From an uncultured Bacteroidales bacterium (GTDB lineage: Bacteria; Bacteroidota; Bacteroidia; Bacteroidales; Paludibacteraceae): a stretch of 64,000 nucleotides of DNA. The notes below the pieces were generated by a model. It did not search any database and was not told where the DNA came from. It saw only the letters and a list, made by a program, of their open reading frames with translations. Where the stretch lies: contig CADCCH010000001.1 in the NCBI GenBank assembly GCA_902799875.1, positions 808 through 64,807 on the forward strand, given 5' to 3'. This document shows positions 7,693 to 15,369 of the stretch, in pieces. A program made the position numbers and the translations under genes. Within the stretch, counting starts at the first letter, position 1. The number at the start of each line of letters is the position of its first letter.

Positions 7693-9412
7693 GGGGAAGG
7701 TAGATGAGCGGACCATGGAAGGCGGCATCGTAACGCTTGCCTTCGTTGTAATATAGCGTGAAGATGAGGCTGTCGTGGCGATAGACGAACGAACCGGAAT
7801 CGAGTACTTGGATGGAGGTCAGTTTATCTTCCTCGACGGTCAAGAGATACGCGCCGTTAGGGATACCCTCATAATCACGACCCGGCAGAAAAGTAAACAC
7901 CGCACCTACCGAATCTGCACGATACTCGCCTATGGCGAGCAGGGAATCCGGCACGAAGATATCGGACAGACAGAGGTTGTAACCGGTGCCTTTCATATGG
8001 CGGGAGGTGTCCAGATCGAGTCCGTCGGAGTAAAGGTCCAGGGAGACGACTGCGAAGGGAATCGAGTCGTAATGATGTCCGTAAGGCGTGCAGTACGCCG
8101 TGGTATAGACCGAAGGAATAACGGTCTGCGGATCCGGGGCGTTGCGGTGGCAAGCGGTCAGTCCGAGGACACCGAATAATCCGAGTATTCCAAGGGATCC
8201 GATTTTGATTTTGTGGGTCGGGTACCAGGCGACGATGAGTCCTAAGGCCAGGACGATACCGGCTACGAGGGCGATATCGGTCCATTGGACGAGGACGGGG
8301 TAGGCAGAGATGACATAGTCGGCTCCGGAACCGAGGGTGAGCCAGCCGTAGTGTTGTTGACCCAAGCAGAGCAGCACGCCGATGAGCAGGCCCGTGAGGG
8401 TTCCAAGCGAAGAGATGAGCCATCCTTCCAGCAGGAAGATACGACGGATCGTGGCTTCATCCGCACCGAGGTGGGTGAGTATCTGCGTATCCTCGCGTTT
8501 ATCGATGATGAGCATCAATAGCGAACCGATGATGTTAAATCCGGCGATGAGGAGGATGAAGACGAGCAAGAGGAAGGTCAACAGTTTCTCGATGCGGAGG
8601 ATACGGAAGAAATCCGATTGCTGTTCGTAGCGGTCCAAAACTTTGTAGCCGGGGCCCAAAATTTTGGATATTTGTGATTTGATATTTTTGATTTGTGATT
8701 TATCTTTTACCTCGATTCGCAACGCCGTTGCGGTATGGGAATCGTAGTCGAAGAGTCGTTGCGCGAGGGGTAGGGAGACGAGCATCAATTGGTCATCATA
8801 CTCGACCTGGTTGACGGCGAAGGTGCCGGCGATGAAGGCATGTTCGTGGTTGAGGGACAGATCCGGTCGGAGCATATTGATCCGTTCGGTCCGTTTGGGT
8901 GCGTACAGATGGAGTGCGCCGGTGAAATGAGCGTTGATCCCTATCTGTGCGGCCAGACCGCGACCGAGTACGGCACGATCGAACGCCCCGTCCCAGACAG
9001 AGTAGTAACCGTCGGAGATGATCGAGTCCATGCGGGCCGTGCGGGTGAAGAGCGAGTCCACACCCATGATGCGCGCGGGCTGCTGATGATCTTTGTACCG
9101 AACGAGGGCGGTCTGCTCGAGTTGCATCGAGACGGCTTCTATATCCTCGCGCGCGTACAAAGAAGCGATAGGCAGGGTGTCGGTGCGGAGTGTCTGACCT
9201 TGGGAAGGTACGACGAGGAGCACGGGATCGAACTCCGAGAACATCTGCTCGACGAGTGCACCGAATCCGTTCATCACGGACAGCACACACACCATCGCCG
9301 CTGTGACGACAGCCACAGCAGCGGCACTAATGCCGGATACGATGTTGATGGCGTTATGACCCTTCTTGGAGAAGAGGTATCGCCAGGCAATATGGGATTC
9401 GAGATTAGGCAT
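7685..9412 (-). CDS. LolC/E-MacB-type permease fused to a lipoprotein-like domain
   Basis: A 575-residue protein from Met at 9412 (9427 is also possible). Part 1 (about 1-410) is a FtsX/LolE-like permease: first helix INIVSGISAAAVAVVTAAMVCVLSV, a large periplasmic MacB-like loop, then three helices (LLTFLLLVFILLIAGFNII, WLISSLGTLTGLLIGVLLCL, WTDIALVAGIVLALGLIVAWYP). Part 2 begins at once with KIKIGSLGILGLFGVLGLTACHRN, which looks like a complete lipoprotein signal with lipobox (LTAC), and continues for about 145 residues of secreted-type sequence (TTAYCTPYGHHYDSIPFAVV ... PGRDYEGIPNGAYLLTV). No stop or frameshift separates the parts. A 9-bp word array sits exactly at the junction. No ATPase gene is adjacent. 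An internal start giving a separate lipoprotein remains possible. Confidence 0.82.
   Translation of the reverse strand: MPNLESHIAWRYLFSKKGHNAINIVSGISAAAVAVVTAAMVCVLSVMNGFGALVEQMFSEFDPVLLVVPSQGQTLRTDTLPIASLYAREDIEAVSMQLEQTALVRYKDHQQPARIMGVDSLFTRTARMDSIISDGYYSVWDGAFDRAVLGRGLAAQIGINAHFTGALHLYAPKRTERINMLRPDLSLNHEHAFIAGTFAVNQVEYDDQLMLVSLPLAQRLFDYDSHTATALRIEVKDKSQIKNIKSQISKILGPGYKVLDRYEQQSDFFRILRIEKLLTFLLLVFILLIAGFNIIGSLLMLIIDKREDTQILTHLGADEATIRRIFLLEGWLISSLGTLTGLLIGVLLCLGQQHYGWLTLGSGADYVISAYPVLVQWTDIALVAGIVLALGLIVAWYPTHKIKIGSLGILGLFGVLGLTACHRNAPDPQTVIPSVYTTAYCTPYGHHYDSIPFAVVSLDLYSDGLDLDTSRHMKGTGYNLCLSDIFVPDSLLAIGEYRADSVGAVFTFLPGRDYEGIPNGAYLLTVEEDKLTSIQVLDSGSFVYRHDSLIFTLYYNEGKRYDAAFHGPLIYLPHE
8163..8207. 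repeat. 9-bp word array at gene-fusion junction
   Basis: CCGAGGACA, CCGAATAAT, CCGAGTATT, CCAAGGGAT, CCGATTTTG: five 9-bp words. On the coding strand they give IGS-LGI-LGL-FGV-LGL, the hydrophobic core of the lipoprotein-like signal that follows the permease part. Confidence 0.7.
8667..8701. repeat. 7-bp word array (coding AAATCAC/AAATATC), in frame
   Basis: GATATTT, GTGATTT, GATATTT, TTGATTT, GTGATTT: five 7-bp words in the permease gene, encoding KDKSQIKNIKSQISKIL in the periplasmic loop. Confidence 0.8.
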
Positions 9413-9740
9413 GGAGCAGTTCATCAATGCGCTCCATCCGATCGATCGTCTCGTCCAAATGGAAGACTATTTCGGGGATTATACGCAATTGATGGCGCTC
9501 CAGTGTGCCGAGTTCACCGCGAAAGCGATGCTTGTTTTCGTCTATAAGCGCCATCGTCTCTTTTACCTTATCTTGCGGGAAGATAGAGAGGTAGATATGC
9601 GCGATAGACAAATCGACCGTTACGCGCACTTCGCTTACCGAGATCAAAGTCCCGTGCAGCGTGCGCGCGTAACGCAATAGGATGTCGCTCATGTCCTTTT
9701 GGATGAGACGAGCAATCTTGTGTTGTCTAGTTGACTCCAT
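9405..9740 (-). CDS. rbfA: 30S ribosome-binding factor RbfA
   Basis: A 111-residue protein with the RbfA KH-like layout: ESTRQHKIARLIQKDMSDILLRYA, ISVSEVRVTVDLSIAHIYLSIF, ELGTLERHQLRIIPEIVFHLDETIDRMERIDELL. It binds immature 30S subunits and helps 16S 5'-end processing and cold adaptation. The ATG overlaps the rpmH stop (TAATG), so translation is coupled to L34. At its 3' end it overlaps the permease gene slightly. Confidence 0.95.
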   Translation of the reverse strand: MESTRQHKIARLIQKDMSDILLRYARTLHGTLISVSEVRVTVDLSIAHIYLSIFPQDKVKETMALIDENKHRFRGELGTLERHQLRIIPEIVFHLDETIDRMERIDELLHA

Positions 9741-9898
9741 TAAAATTTGTGGCGACCCTCGTCAGCTACGGTCAGTTTCTTACGACCTTTAGCACGGCGT
9801 GCAGCCAATACGCGGCGACCGTTAGCGGTAGCCATTCTCTCCAAGAAGCCGTGTTTGTTACGACGCTTACGTTGGGAAGGTTGGAATGTACGTTTCAT
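9740..9898 (-). CDS. rpmH: 50S ribosomal protein L34
   Basis: A short gene of 52 residues: [18 protein letters not shown], then [23 protein letters not shown], the universal L34 sequence with a small C-terminal extension (VADEGRHKF). It is expressed from a strong promoter at 9956-9987 and heads the rpmH-rbfA-permease-xerD run. In many bacteria rpmH sits next to rnpA and dnaA; here it does not. Confidence 0.97.
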   Translation of the reverse strand: MKRTFQPSQRKRRNKHGFLERMATANGRRVLAARRAKGRKKLTVADEGRHKF

Positions 9899-9916
9899 TG
9901 TCTTATTTCTATTTAA

Positions 9917-9932
9917 GTCTCCTCACGGAGAC
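9917..9932 (-). promoter_or_regulatory. Hairpin in rpmH leader
   Basis: GTCTCC-TCAC-GGAGAC, a perfect 6-bp stem with a 4-nt loop, 19 nt before the rpmH start and downstream of the promoter. It may affect initiation or stability of the ribosomal-protein mRNA. Confidence 0.5.
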
Positions 9933-9955
9933 GGGTTTATACGTCAAAAAGCCTG

Positions 9956-9987
9956 CAAAAGTACTGCTTTTTTTTGAATTGACCAAA
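9956..9987 (-). promoter_or_regulatory. Promoter of rpmH operon
   Basis: Minus strand: TTTG (9984-9987), 20 nt, TACTTTTG (9956-9963); the leader to rpmH is about 50 nt. Confidence 0.85.
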
Positions 9988-10022
9988 TTTTTTTGCATTT
10001 TTTTTGCTTTTGCGTGCTTTTT

Positions 10023-10583
10023 TTAGTCAAAAACCTCCATTAAGATGTCCAAAGATTTAGGATTTTGCCATGTTTCGACATGTTCAGCGAAGTAGGCGCA
10101 GAGTTGTTTGAGGGTGTCCTGTCGTTCTTTGCGCGTGCGGGGCAAGTCAGGTGTTTTTTCCATCTCAAAACCCAGTTTGGATGCAAAATCGATGAGGAAA
10201 AGGAGGTGAAAATTCTGCGGTTCGTCGGTGCGGTCGAGTTGTTCAACGGCCTGCGCAATAAAATCGTACATGGGTTCATCGACCATGGGGTGACGAAGGA
10301 CGTGGAACAGCACTTCGGACAGGAAGAGCGCAATCGTACGCTTGTAAGGATCGGAGGTCAGCGAGACAGGAATATAACTCAACTGGGCGGTACGGACAGA
10401 TCGTTCATCCGTGGTTAACTGCACGACGGATAAAGGACTGTATTTCTCTGCGGAGTTCTTGCGTCCGAGTCCGTACACCTTATAATTGACGCGCCCGCCT
10501 GTGCGGGTGTACGCGTGAAGCACGTGCGCTTTGTCCGATTGCGGCTGAAGCGACAGAACTATCGCATCAGTCGTGGTTAACAT
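10023..10583 (-). CDS. recO: DNA repair protein RecO, shortened
   Basis: A 186-residue protein from ATG at 10583. The N-terminal OB-fold is clear (TTTDAIVLSLQPQSDKAHVLHAYTRTGGRVNYKVYG), followed by the helical part (DPYKRTIALFLSEVLFHVLRH, NFHLLFLIDFASKLGF). The ending NPKSLDILMEVFD matches the usual Bacteroidota end. RecO loads RecA on SSB-coated DNA with RecR. Compared with remembered Bacteroides RecO of about 240 residues, roughly 50 residues are missing between the conserved helical core and the end, so this is an internal shortening rather than a truncation. It overlaps the phosphatase gene by 17 bp; ssb lies two genes upstream, a sensible partner. Confidence 0.88.
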   Translation of the reverse strand: MLTTTDAIVLSLQPQSDKAHVLHAYTRTGGRVNYKVYGLGRKNSAEKYSPLSVVQLTTDERSVRTAQLSYIPVSLTSDPYKRTIALFLSEVLFHVLRHPMVDEPMYDFIAQAVEQLDRTDEPQNFHLLFLIDFASKLGFEMEKTPDLPRTRKERQDTLKQLCAYFAEHVETWQNPKSLDILMEVFD

Positions 10584-11505
10584 AGAGGGAATCGATTTGC
10601 GTTCCATCGCTCAGACGATGAACCGTAAATCGTAATGGGGAATGGGTGAATGGGTGAATGGGTGAATGGAGCACCCCATAGACGGGAACGGTGTCGGTGA
10701 CTTCCGGTACGTATTTGTACTGTTGCGGTTTGTTTTTTCCGGAGGTGTTGAGTATGACGAAGGGTGCGCGGCGCATGTAACTGTGATCATGTCCGGCGAT
10801 GACAAGGTCGGCATCGGCCAGGATACGACGGAACGCACTATACACGGTTACGTTAGCGCGTCCTTTGGCCACAGAGAGCACGGGGTGGTGCATGATGACG
10901 ACGATGAAGCGTCCGTCGGCGGAGTTCATCGTTTGCTGGAGCCAGGTCATGGTACGCGTCAGATCGACGATACGCACGAGGGGGTTGGTGTCGATGGCAA
11001 TGAGACGAACAGACGGCAGGTCAATGAAATAACTTGCACCCGGTACCTCTTTTGGGCCGTTGAAGGGGTGCGGAAAAGCATGCTCCCAAACGGGTGAAAG
11101 GGTTTTATGGATGCCTTTGGAGTACTCATGGTTACCGGGCGTTGTGATGACCGGCAGACCGTAGAGGGCACTATTGGTCCACTCGCGTAAAAGCAGTTGG
11201 TAGTAATAGTTCTGTCCGCGTTCGAGCCAATCGCCTATCTGGATGACGGCATCGGCATCGGGCACACGTGCCGCGAGTGTGTCGTAATCGGCGCGGGTGA
11301 GGCGATTATGCACGTCACCGAGCACCAAAAGGGTGAATGGTGAATGGTGAATGGATGAAGGGGAGGGAAAGACATAGTTGATGGTATCCCCGTTCCATTG
11401 GGGTTCGGCGGGCATACCGAACCAAGCCTGCCAGCGGAGGGAGCATAGGACTGCTCCTCCCGCCAGCAGAATAGCCGGTATCGTTATTTTAAGCCATTTA
11501 CGCAT
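10567..11505 (-). CDS. Membrane-anchored calcineurin-like metallophosphoesterase
   Basis: A 312-residue protein. An N-terminal uncleaved signal or anchor helix (KITIPAILLAGGAVLCSL) is followed by all five metal-binding motifs of the family: LGDVHN, GDWLERG, GNHEY, MHHP and GHDH. It is probably a periplasm-facing phosphatase; the substrate is unknown. Two in-frame word arrays, at 11332-11359 (SSIHHSPFTL, before the first motif) and 10637-10667 (HSPIHPFTHSPL, near the C-terminus), flank the catalytic domain. It overlaps ssb by 1 bp and recO by 17 bp. Confidence 0.9.
   Translation of the reverse strand: MRKWLKITIPAILLAGGAVLCSLRWQAWFGMPAEPQWNGDTINYVFPSPSSIHHSPFTLLVLGDVHNRLTRADYDTLAARVPDADAVIQIGDWLERGQNYYYQLLLREWTNSALYGLPVITTPGNHEYSKGIHKTLSPVWEHAFPHPFNGPKEVPGASYFIDLPSVRLIAIDTNPLVRIVDLTRTMTWLQQTMNSADGRFIVVIMHHPVLSVAKGRANVTVYSAFRRILADADLVIAGHDHSYMRRAPFVILNTSGKNKPQQYKYVPEVTDTVPVYGVLHSPIHPFTHSPLRFTVHRLSDGTQIDSLYVNHD
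10637..10667. repeat. 8-bp word array GGGTGAAT, in frame
   Basis: GGGGAAT followed by three GGGTGAAT words inside the metallophosphoesterase gene near its 3' end. Confidence 0.8.
11332..11359. repeat. 7-bp word array GGTGAAT, in frame
   Basis: GGTGAAT x3 and GGATGAA inside the same phosphoesterase gene, between anchor helix and catalytic domain. It is a near relative of the 10637 word. Confidence 0.8.
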
Positions 11506-11927
11506 TAGAAGGGCAGATCACTGGTGCCTTCGCCGGCAGAGGCGTCAAACGGATCTACGTTGACCGGAGCTGCATCTACCGGAGCTGCCGCAGGAGCGGC
11601 TACCGGTGCAGCTTGTGCAGGAGCGGCAGCAGGTACTGCAGCTGCTTGTTGGGTCATATCACCTTGTTGGATCTTCCATGCACGGATAGAGGTGTACCAA
11701 CGGCCATTGAACTCACGGCTCTCGATATCGAAACTGACAGTTACGATCTGGTCGATTGCACAGGGGTTGTTATTGATACGATCCTCACCGAAGACCTCGA
11801 AATGCACCTTACGCGGATAGTTTTCGATGGTCTCGAGTACGTATCCTTGCAGTTTCCACGGGTTACCGTTGCGTCCTACGCCCTCTTGGAGGGGGAGAAC
11901 TTGAATGATTTTACCTACTACTTCCAT
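11505..11927 (-). CDS. ssb: Single-stranded DNA-binding protein
   Basis: A 140-residue protein. The N-terminal OB-fold (about 1-90) includes GKIIQVLPLQEGVGRNGNPWK, YVLETIENYPRKVHFEVFGED and VSFDIESREFNGRWYTSIRAWK. An Ala/Pro/Val-rich linker (about 95-125) leads to the acidic tail DPFDASAGEGTSDLPF, whose DLPF end replaces the usual DIPF and is the docking site for RecO and other partners. It coats single-stranded DNA in replication and repair. Its 5' region is a strongly folded leader (11940-12059). Confidence 0.95.
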   Translation of the reverse strand: MEVVGKIIQVLPLQEGVGRNGNPWKLQGYVLETIENYPRKVHFEVFGEDRINNNPCAIDQIVTVSFDIESREFNGRWYTSIRAWKIQQGDMTQQAAAVPAAAPAQAAPVAAPAAAPVDAAPVNVDPFDASAGEGTSDLPF

Positions 11928-11939
11928 TCACGTTCGGCA

Positions 11940-12059
11940 ATCGGTGTGCATTGGTTTATACCGCTCCGCTTAATAAACGGGCAACCGATGCCTCCGTTCT
12001 CCCCACCGGACGCACTTCGTTAACGCCCGTCGGGGACCCCTCTATGCCGAGTGAGAGGG
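11940..12059 (-). promoter_or_regulatory. Structured leader upstream of ssb
   Basis: Three consecutive inverted-repeat units. (a) ATCGGT (11940-11945)/ACCGAT (11984-11989) enclosing GTTTAT (11954-11959)/ATAAAC (11973-11978). (b) CCCC (12001-12004)/GGGG (12032-12035) with GACG (12009-12012)/CGTC (12028-12031). (c) CCCTCT (12038-12043)/AGAGGG (12054-12059). No reading frame is convincing here. It may be a regulatory leader of ssb or a remnant structured RNA; the class is not recognised. Confidence 0.5.
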
Positions 12060-12061
12060 AA

Positions 12062-12089
12062 AATTAATAATTAATAATTAAAAATTAAT
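12062..12089. repeat. 7-bp word array AATTAAT
   Basis: AATTAAT, AATTAAT, AATTAAA, AATTAAT directly after the pgk stop codon. Confidence 0.75.
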
Positions 12090-12092
12090 ATT

Positions 12093-13343
12093 TTATTCAC
12101 CCTTTATTGCTGCAACACCCGGAAGGATCTTACCTTCGATTGCTTCGAGCAGGGCACCACCACCGGTAGAGATATACGAAACTTTGTCTGCGAGGCCGAA
12201 CTTGTTGACACAAGCTACGGAGTCACCACCGCCGATGAGCGAGAAAGCGCCCTCTGCGGTTGCCTCTGCGATTGCCTCACCGATGGCGCGGCTACCGTCA
12301 CAGAAGTTATCGAACTCGAACACACCTGCAGGACCGTTCCAGAGGATGGTCTTGGCACCCTTGATGGCATTACGGAAGTTCTCCTGTGCCTTCGGACCTG
12401 CGTCGAGTCCTTCCCAACCCTCAGGAATAGCGTTGGATGGGAAGATCTTCTTGTTCGCATCGTTGCTGAAGTTGTCTGCGCAGATAGCGTCCGGAGCGAG
12501 CACGAGCTCTACGCCGTTCTTCTTTGCCAGTTCCTCAACGCCGAGTGCTACATCGAGTTTGTCGAGCTCCACGATTGAACCGCCGATCTCGCCGCCGTGT
12601 GCCTTGGCGAAGGTATAGGTCATACCACCGCAGAGGATGAGTTTGTCCACCTTACCGAGCAGGTTCTCGATGATACCGATCTTGGAGGATACTTTGGAAC
12701 CACCCATGATCGCTACGAACGGACGTTTGATATCTTTGAGGATAGCGTCCACAGCAGCTACTTCTTTCTCCATGAGGAAGCCGAGCATCTTGTTATCTGC
12801 ATCGAAATAGTCTGCGATCACAGCGGTAGAAGCATGTTTGCGGTGAGCGGTACCGAAAGCGTCCATTACATAGCAGTCAGCGTACGAAGCGAGGATCTTA
12901 GCGAACTCTTTCTGACGTGCTTTCATCTCTTTCTTAGCAGGCTCGTAAGCAGGATCTTCTTTCTCGATACCAACGGGTTTACCTTCCTCTTCCGGATAGA
13001 AACGGAGGTTCTCCAGCATGAGTACCTCACCCGGTTTGAGTGCAGCAGCCTTGTCAGCAGCTTTTGCGCAGTCCTCAGCGAACTGAACAGGACGACCAAG
13101 CGCAGCAGCTACTGCGTCTACGATCTGGCTGAGGCTGTATTTGGCAACCACTTTGCCTTTGGGTTTTCCCATGTGACTCATGATGATGAGTGCACCGCCC
13201 TCGTCAAGGATGTGTTTGAGGGTAGGCAGAGCACCGCGGATACGGGTGTCGTCTGTGATCTTACCGTTCTCATCCAGAGGTACGTTGAAATCTACACGTA
13301 CAATCGCCTTCTTACCGGCGAATTTAAAATCTTTGATTGTCAT
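12093..13343 (-). CDS. pgk: Phosphoglycerate kinase
   Basis: A 416-residue protein, the usual family length. Seen: [23 protein letters not shown] (substrate-binding N-domain), [59 protein letters not shown], the nucleotide-binding C-domain with [14 protein letters not shown], and [13 protein letters not shown]...[14 protein letters not shown]. It makes ATP and 3-phosphoglycerate from 1,3-bisphosphoglycerate in glycolysis. No own TAnnTTTG promoter is seen in the 36 nt upstream, so it may be read from the DUF6242 promoter. Confidence 0.98.
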   Translation of the reverse strand: MTIKDFKFAGKKAIVRVDFNVPLDENGKITDDTRIRGALPTLKHILDEGGALIIMSHMGKPKGKVVAKYSLSQIVDAVAAALGRPVQFAEDCAKAADKAAALKPGEVLMLENLRFYPEEEGKPVGIEKEDPAYEPAKKEMKARQKEFAKILASYADCYVMDAFGTAHRKHASTAVIADYFDADNKMLGFLMEKEVAAVDAILKDIKRPFVAIMGGSKVSSKIGIIENLLGKVDKLILCGGMTYTFAKAHGGEIGGSIVELDKLDVALGVEELAKKNGVELVLAPDAICADNFSNDANKKIFPSNAIPEGWEGLDAGPKAQENFRNAIKGAKTILWNGPAGVFEFDNFCDGSRAIGEAIAEATAEGAFSLIGGGDSVACVNKFGLADKVSYISTGGGALLEAIEGKILPGVAAIKGE

Positions 13344-13379
13344 AATGTTATATATTTAAGTTGTTAGTGTTGTTCTTTT

Positions 13380-14714
13380 TTACCAATCAATACTGTTCAG
13401 TTTGCCTCGATAGACATCGCAGAAAGTCCGTTGGGCATTCTGGCCGCCGAAGAGGTAGATGTAACTGTTACGCACGATAGCCGTTTGTTTCTGCCGTGCG
13501 GTATAGACCTCCGGCAGTTGGTTCTTGGCGGTGTCCGCTTGGGTCCATGTGATGCCTTCGTCCTCGGAGATGAGGATGTCGCGACCGAAATAGGTCTGGT
13601 TGGCATCGACTCCACCGAAGAGCATCAGCCGGTCATCATAGAAAACGACCGACACGCCCGTCATGGTGGAGAAGTTAGGTTGATCGATGGAGAACTCGCG
13701 CAAGCGATATCCTTTATTATCTGTGATATGCGTGGAGTACTCCAGATTCCAGCGGGTGTTGAGGCTTTTGCCGTTTTCTGCAAAACCACCAATGATCATC
13801 GCGCGTTCGCGTCCGCTTGGACTATTGAAGTTAACCGATGCAAAATCGCTTACCGGGAAGTCCTGAGAGGGACGCAGTCCGGTCAGGTTAAGACTGTCTG
13901 CTGCGAAAAAGGCCAGTTCGGGTCCTTCTTTATCCACCAACACCCAAGGCAGATCGTTCCAGTAAAGGAGCATGGTCTTCATCTCATATTGCATGGTCTG
14001 CTTGGTCCAGTTGACGGCATCGGTGGAGGTGTACAGGTCCGTTGCTTCGGCATAATAGAGTGTGGTACCGTCACTTATTATCTGGCGCACGCGACAGGCA
14101 GCAGGTAAACCGCTCGGTGTGCTCGGTCCCGTCCAGTTGGCTCCGTCAGCAGAGCTGTACACTCTGTTCTGAAAACCGTTATTGGCTATTAGGATAAACT
14201 CATCTTTCAGTTCCACGACACGCTGCTCGCTCTCATCGTTGGGATAGCCTTGGATGGTGTCCGTCAATCGGGTCCAGACGAAGAGGTCCGGATCGCCTTG
14301 ATGAACGGTAGGACGGATCTCATACACTTTGGTGTTGGTGCCGTCGGTGGAAGTGATGGTAAGGTAGATAGGCAGTTTCTCGAAGTTGAGTGTATCGCTT
14401 CCGGTGAGCACCAGAGTGGTATCGGGCATTTTCAGTTGCGCCGAACCGACGGCAACCTGGAAAGTGAACTTAGGTACCACACGTTCGAGGGACGTGCCGT
14501 AAAGGATGGAGTCTTTGTTGTACACCAAACCTGTATCTATGCGCTCATCGATCGTGAACACGGCGGAAGCCAAACCCGGCATCGAGTCGTTGGCTGCAAA
14601 CGAAAAGGAGGTCAGTTTGGCGATAGATGATTTGCTGTTGGTGGTGCTGTTTTTCTCACATCCGAGCAATAAAATCGCCAAAAAACCGATTAATATGTAT
14701 AAATATTTGCGCAT
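13380..14714 (-). CDS. DUF6242-type lipoprotein
   Basis: A 444-residue protein. The lipoprotein signal is MRKYLYILIGFLAILLLGCEK (lipobox LLGC). Next comes a domain resembling the N-terminal Ig-like half of DUF6242 (KLTSFSFAANDSMPGLASAVFTIDERIDTGLVYN, DSILYGTSLERVVPKFTF). The C-terminal two thirds resembles a beta-propeller with repeated RVYSSADGANWTGP / LYTSTDAVNWTKQ / ILISEDEGITWTQA blades (BNR-like S-x-D-x-G-x-x-W) and an ending YLFGGQNAQRTFCDVYRGKL. It is a cell-envelope protein; a sialidase-type fold does not prove enzyme activity. Its probable -7 box shares a palindrome with the divergent cyclo-ligase promoter. Confidence 0.85.
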   Translation of the reverse strand: MRKYLYILIGFLAILLLGCEKNSTTNSKSSIAKLTSFSFAANDSMPGLASAVFTIDERIDTGLVYNKDSILYGTSLERVVPKFTFQVAVGSAQLKMPDTTLVLTGSDTLNFEKLPIYLTITSTDGTNTKVYEIRPTVHQGDPDLFVWTRLTDTIQGYPNDESEQRVVELKDEFILIANNGFQNRVYSSADGANWTGPSTPSGLPAACRVRQIISDGTTLYYAEATDLYTSTDAVNWTKQTMQYEMKTMLLYWNDLPWVLVDKEGPELAFFAADSLNLTGLRPSQDFPVSDFASVNFNSPSGRERAMIIGGFAENGKSLNTRWNLEYSTHITDNKGYRLREFSIDQPNFSTMTGVSVVFYDDRLMLFGGVDANQTYFGRDILISEDEGITWTQADTAKNQLPEVYTARQKQTAIVRNSYIYLFGGQNAQRTFCDVYRGKLNSIDW

Positions 14715-14737
14715 TTCATTTTTTTTTTGTACCTTTG
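14706..14737 (+). promoter_or_regulatory. Promoter of 5-formyl-THF cyclo-ligase, in a palindrome
   Basis: TTTG (14706-14709), 20 nt, TACCTTTG (14730-14737). The -7 box is the left arm of TACCTTTGC-AGCC-GCAAAGGTA (14730-14751), so the right arm offers a second TACCTTTG on the minus strand for the DUF6242 gene (no minus -33 TTTG seen). Confidence 0.75.
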
Positions 14738-14766
14738 CAGCCGCAAAGGTAAAACAAAAATCAATT

Positions 14767-15369
14767 ATGTTGTTTGAAGCTCAATTACATGACTTTTTAA
14801 GATGGCTTCCGTGGGTGCGTATCCGTCGTGAGCAGCGTGGTCTGCGCGCGATTGTGGAGCAGCAACGCCGAATCATGACCAAGGAGCAGGTGGCGGAGCA
14901 GTCCGCTAAGATCATCTCTCAGTTGGAGCAGATGTCCGCGTTCCGCGAAGCCAAAGTAATCTTACTCTATTACCCGATACATAATGAGGTGGACTTGCGT
15001 CCGTTGCTCAGTAAGTACGAGGGTCAAAAAACGTTTCTCTTACCTGTTACCCATCGCCACTCGATGGAGGTTCGTCCCTATGACGGGGAGGATATGATGC
15101 GCCGCGGACGTATGGGTGTTCCCGAGCCGCAGACCAAGACGTGGAAGGGTTCTATTGATCTTATTCTTGTGCCCGGTGTCGTCTTTGATCATCATCGTCA
15201 TCGTATCGGTCGCGGAGGCGGGTACTACGATAAGTTCCTCTCCCGGCAACTTCATGCGAAGAAGTTCGGTGTTTGTTATGCTTTTCAGCTGAAGAAGCAC
15301 GAAATTCCTCACCTGCCTACGGACCATAAGATGGACCGCGTCATTACTCCCCAGCAGACCATTGGATAG
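14767..15369 (+). CDS. 5-formyltetrahydrofolate cyclo-ligase
   Basis: A 200-residue protein from ATG at 14767, 30 nt after the promoter; the longer open frame to the left runs into the promoter and the neighbouring gene. Family marks are an N-terminal RE-rich helix (IRREQRGLRAIVEQQRR), VILLYYPIHNEVDLRPLL, MRRGRMGVPEPQ, IDLILVPGVVFDHHRHRIGRGGGYYDKFL (the GRGGGYYD signature) and GVCYAFQ. It converts 5-formyl-THF to 5,10-methenyl-THF with ATP. About 20 additional N-terminal residues (MLFEAQLHDFLRWLPWV) precede the usual start. The 3' end overlaps the convergent unknown gene by 26 bp. Confidence 0.92.
   Translation: MLFEAQLHDFLRWLPWVRIRREQRGLRAIVEQQRRIMTKEQVAEQSAKIISQLEQMSAFREAKVILLYYPIHNEVDLRPLLSKYEGQKTFLLPVTHRHSMEVRPYDGEDMMRRGRMGVPEPQTKTWKGSIDLILVPGVVFDHHRHRIGRGGGYYDKFLSRQLHAKKFGVCYAFQLKKHEIPHLPTDHKMDRVITPQQTIG

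Noticed and set aside
11940..12059. Integron attC-like site
   Set aside because: The core pattern RYYYAAC...GTTRRRY is not present at the right places and there is no cassette structure.
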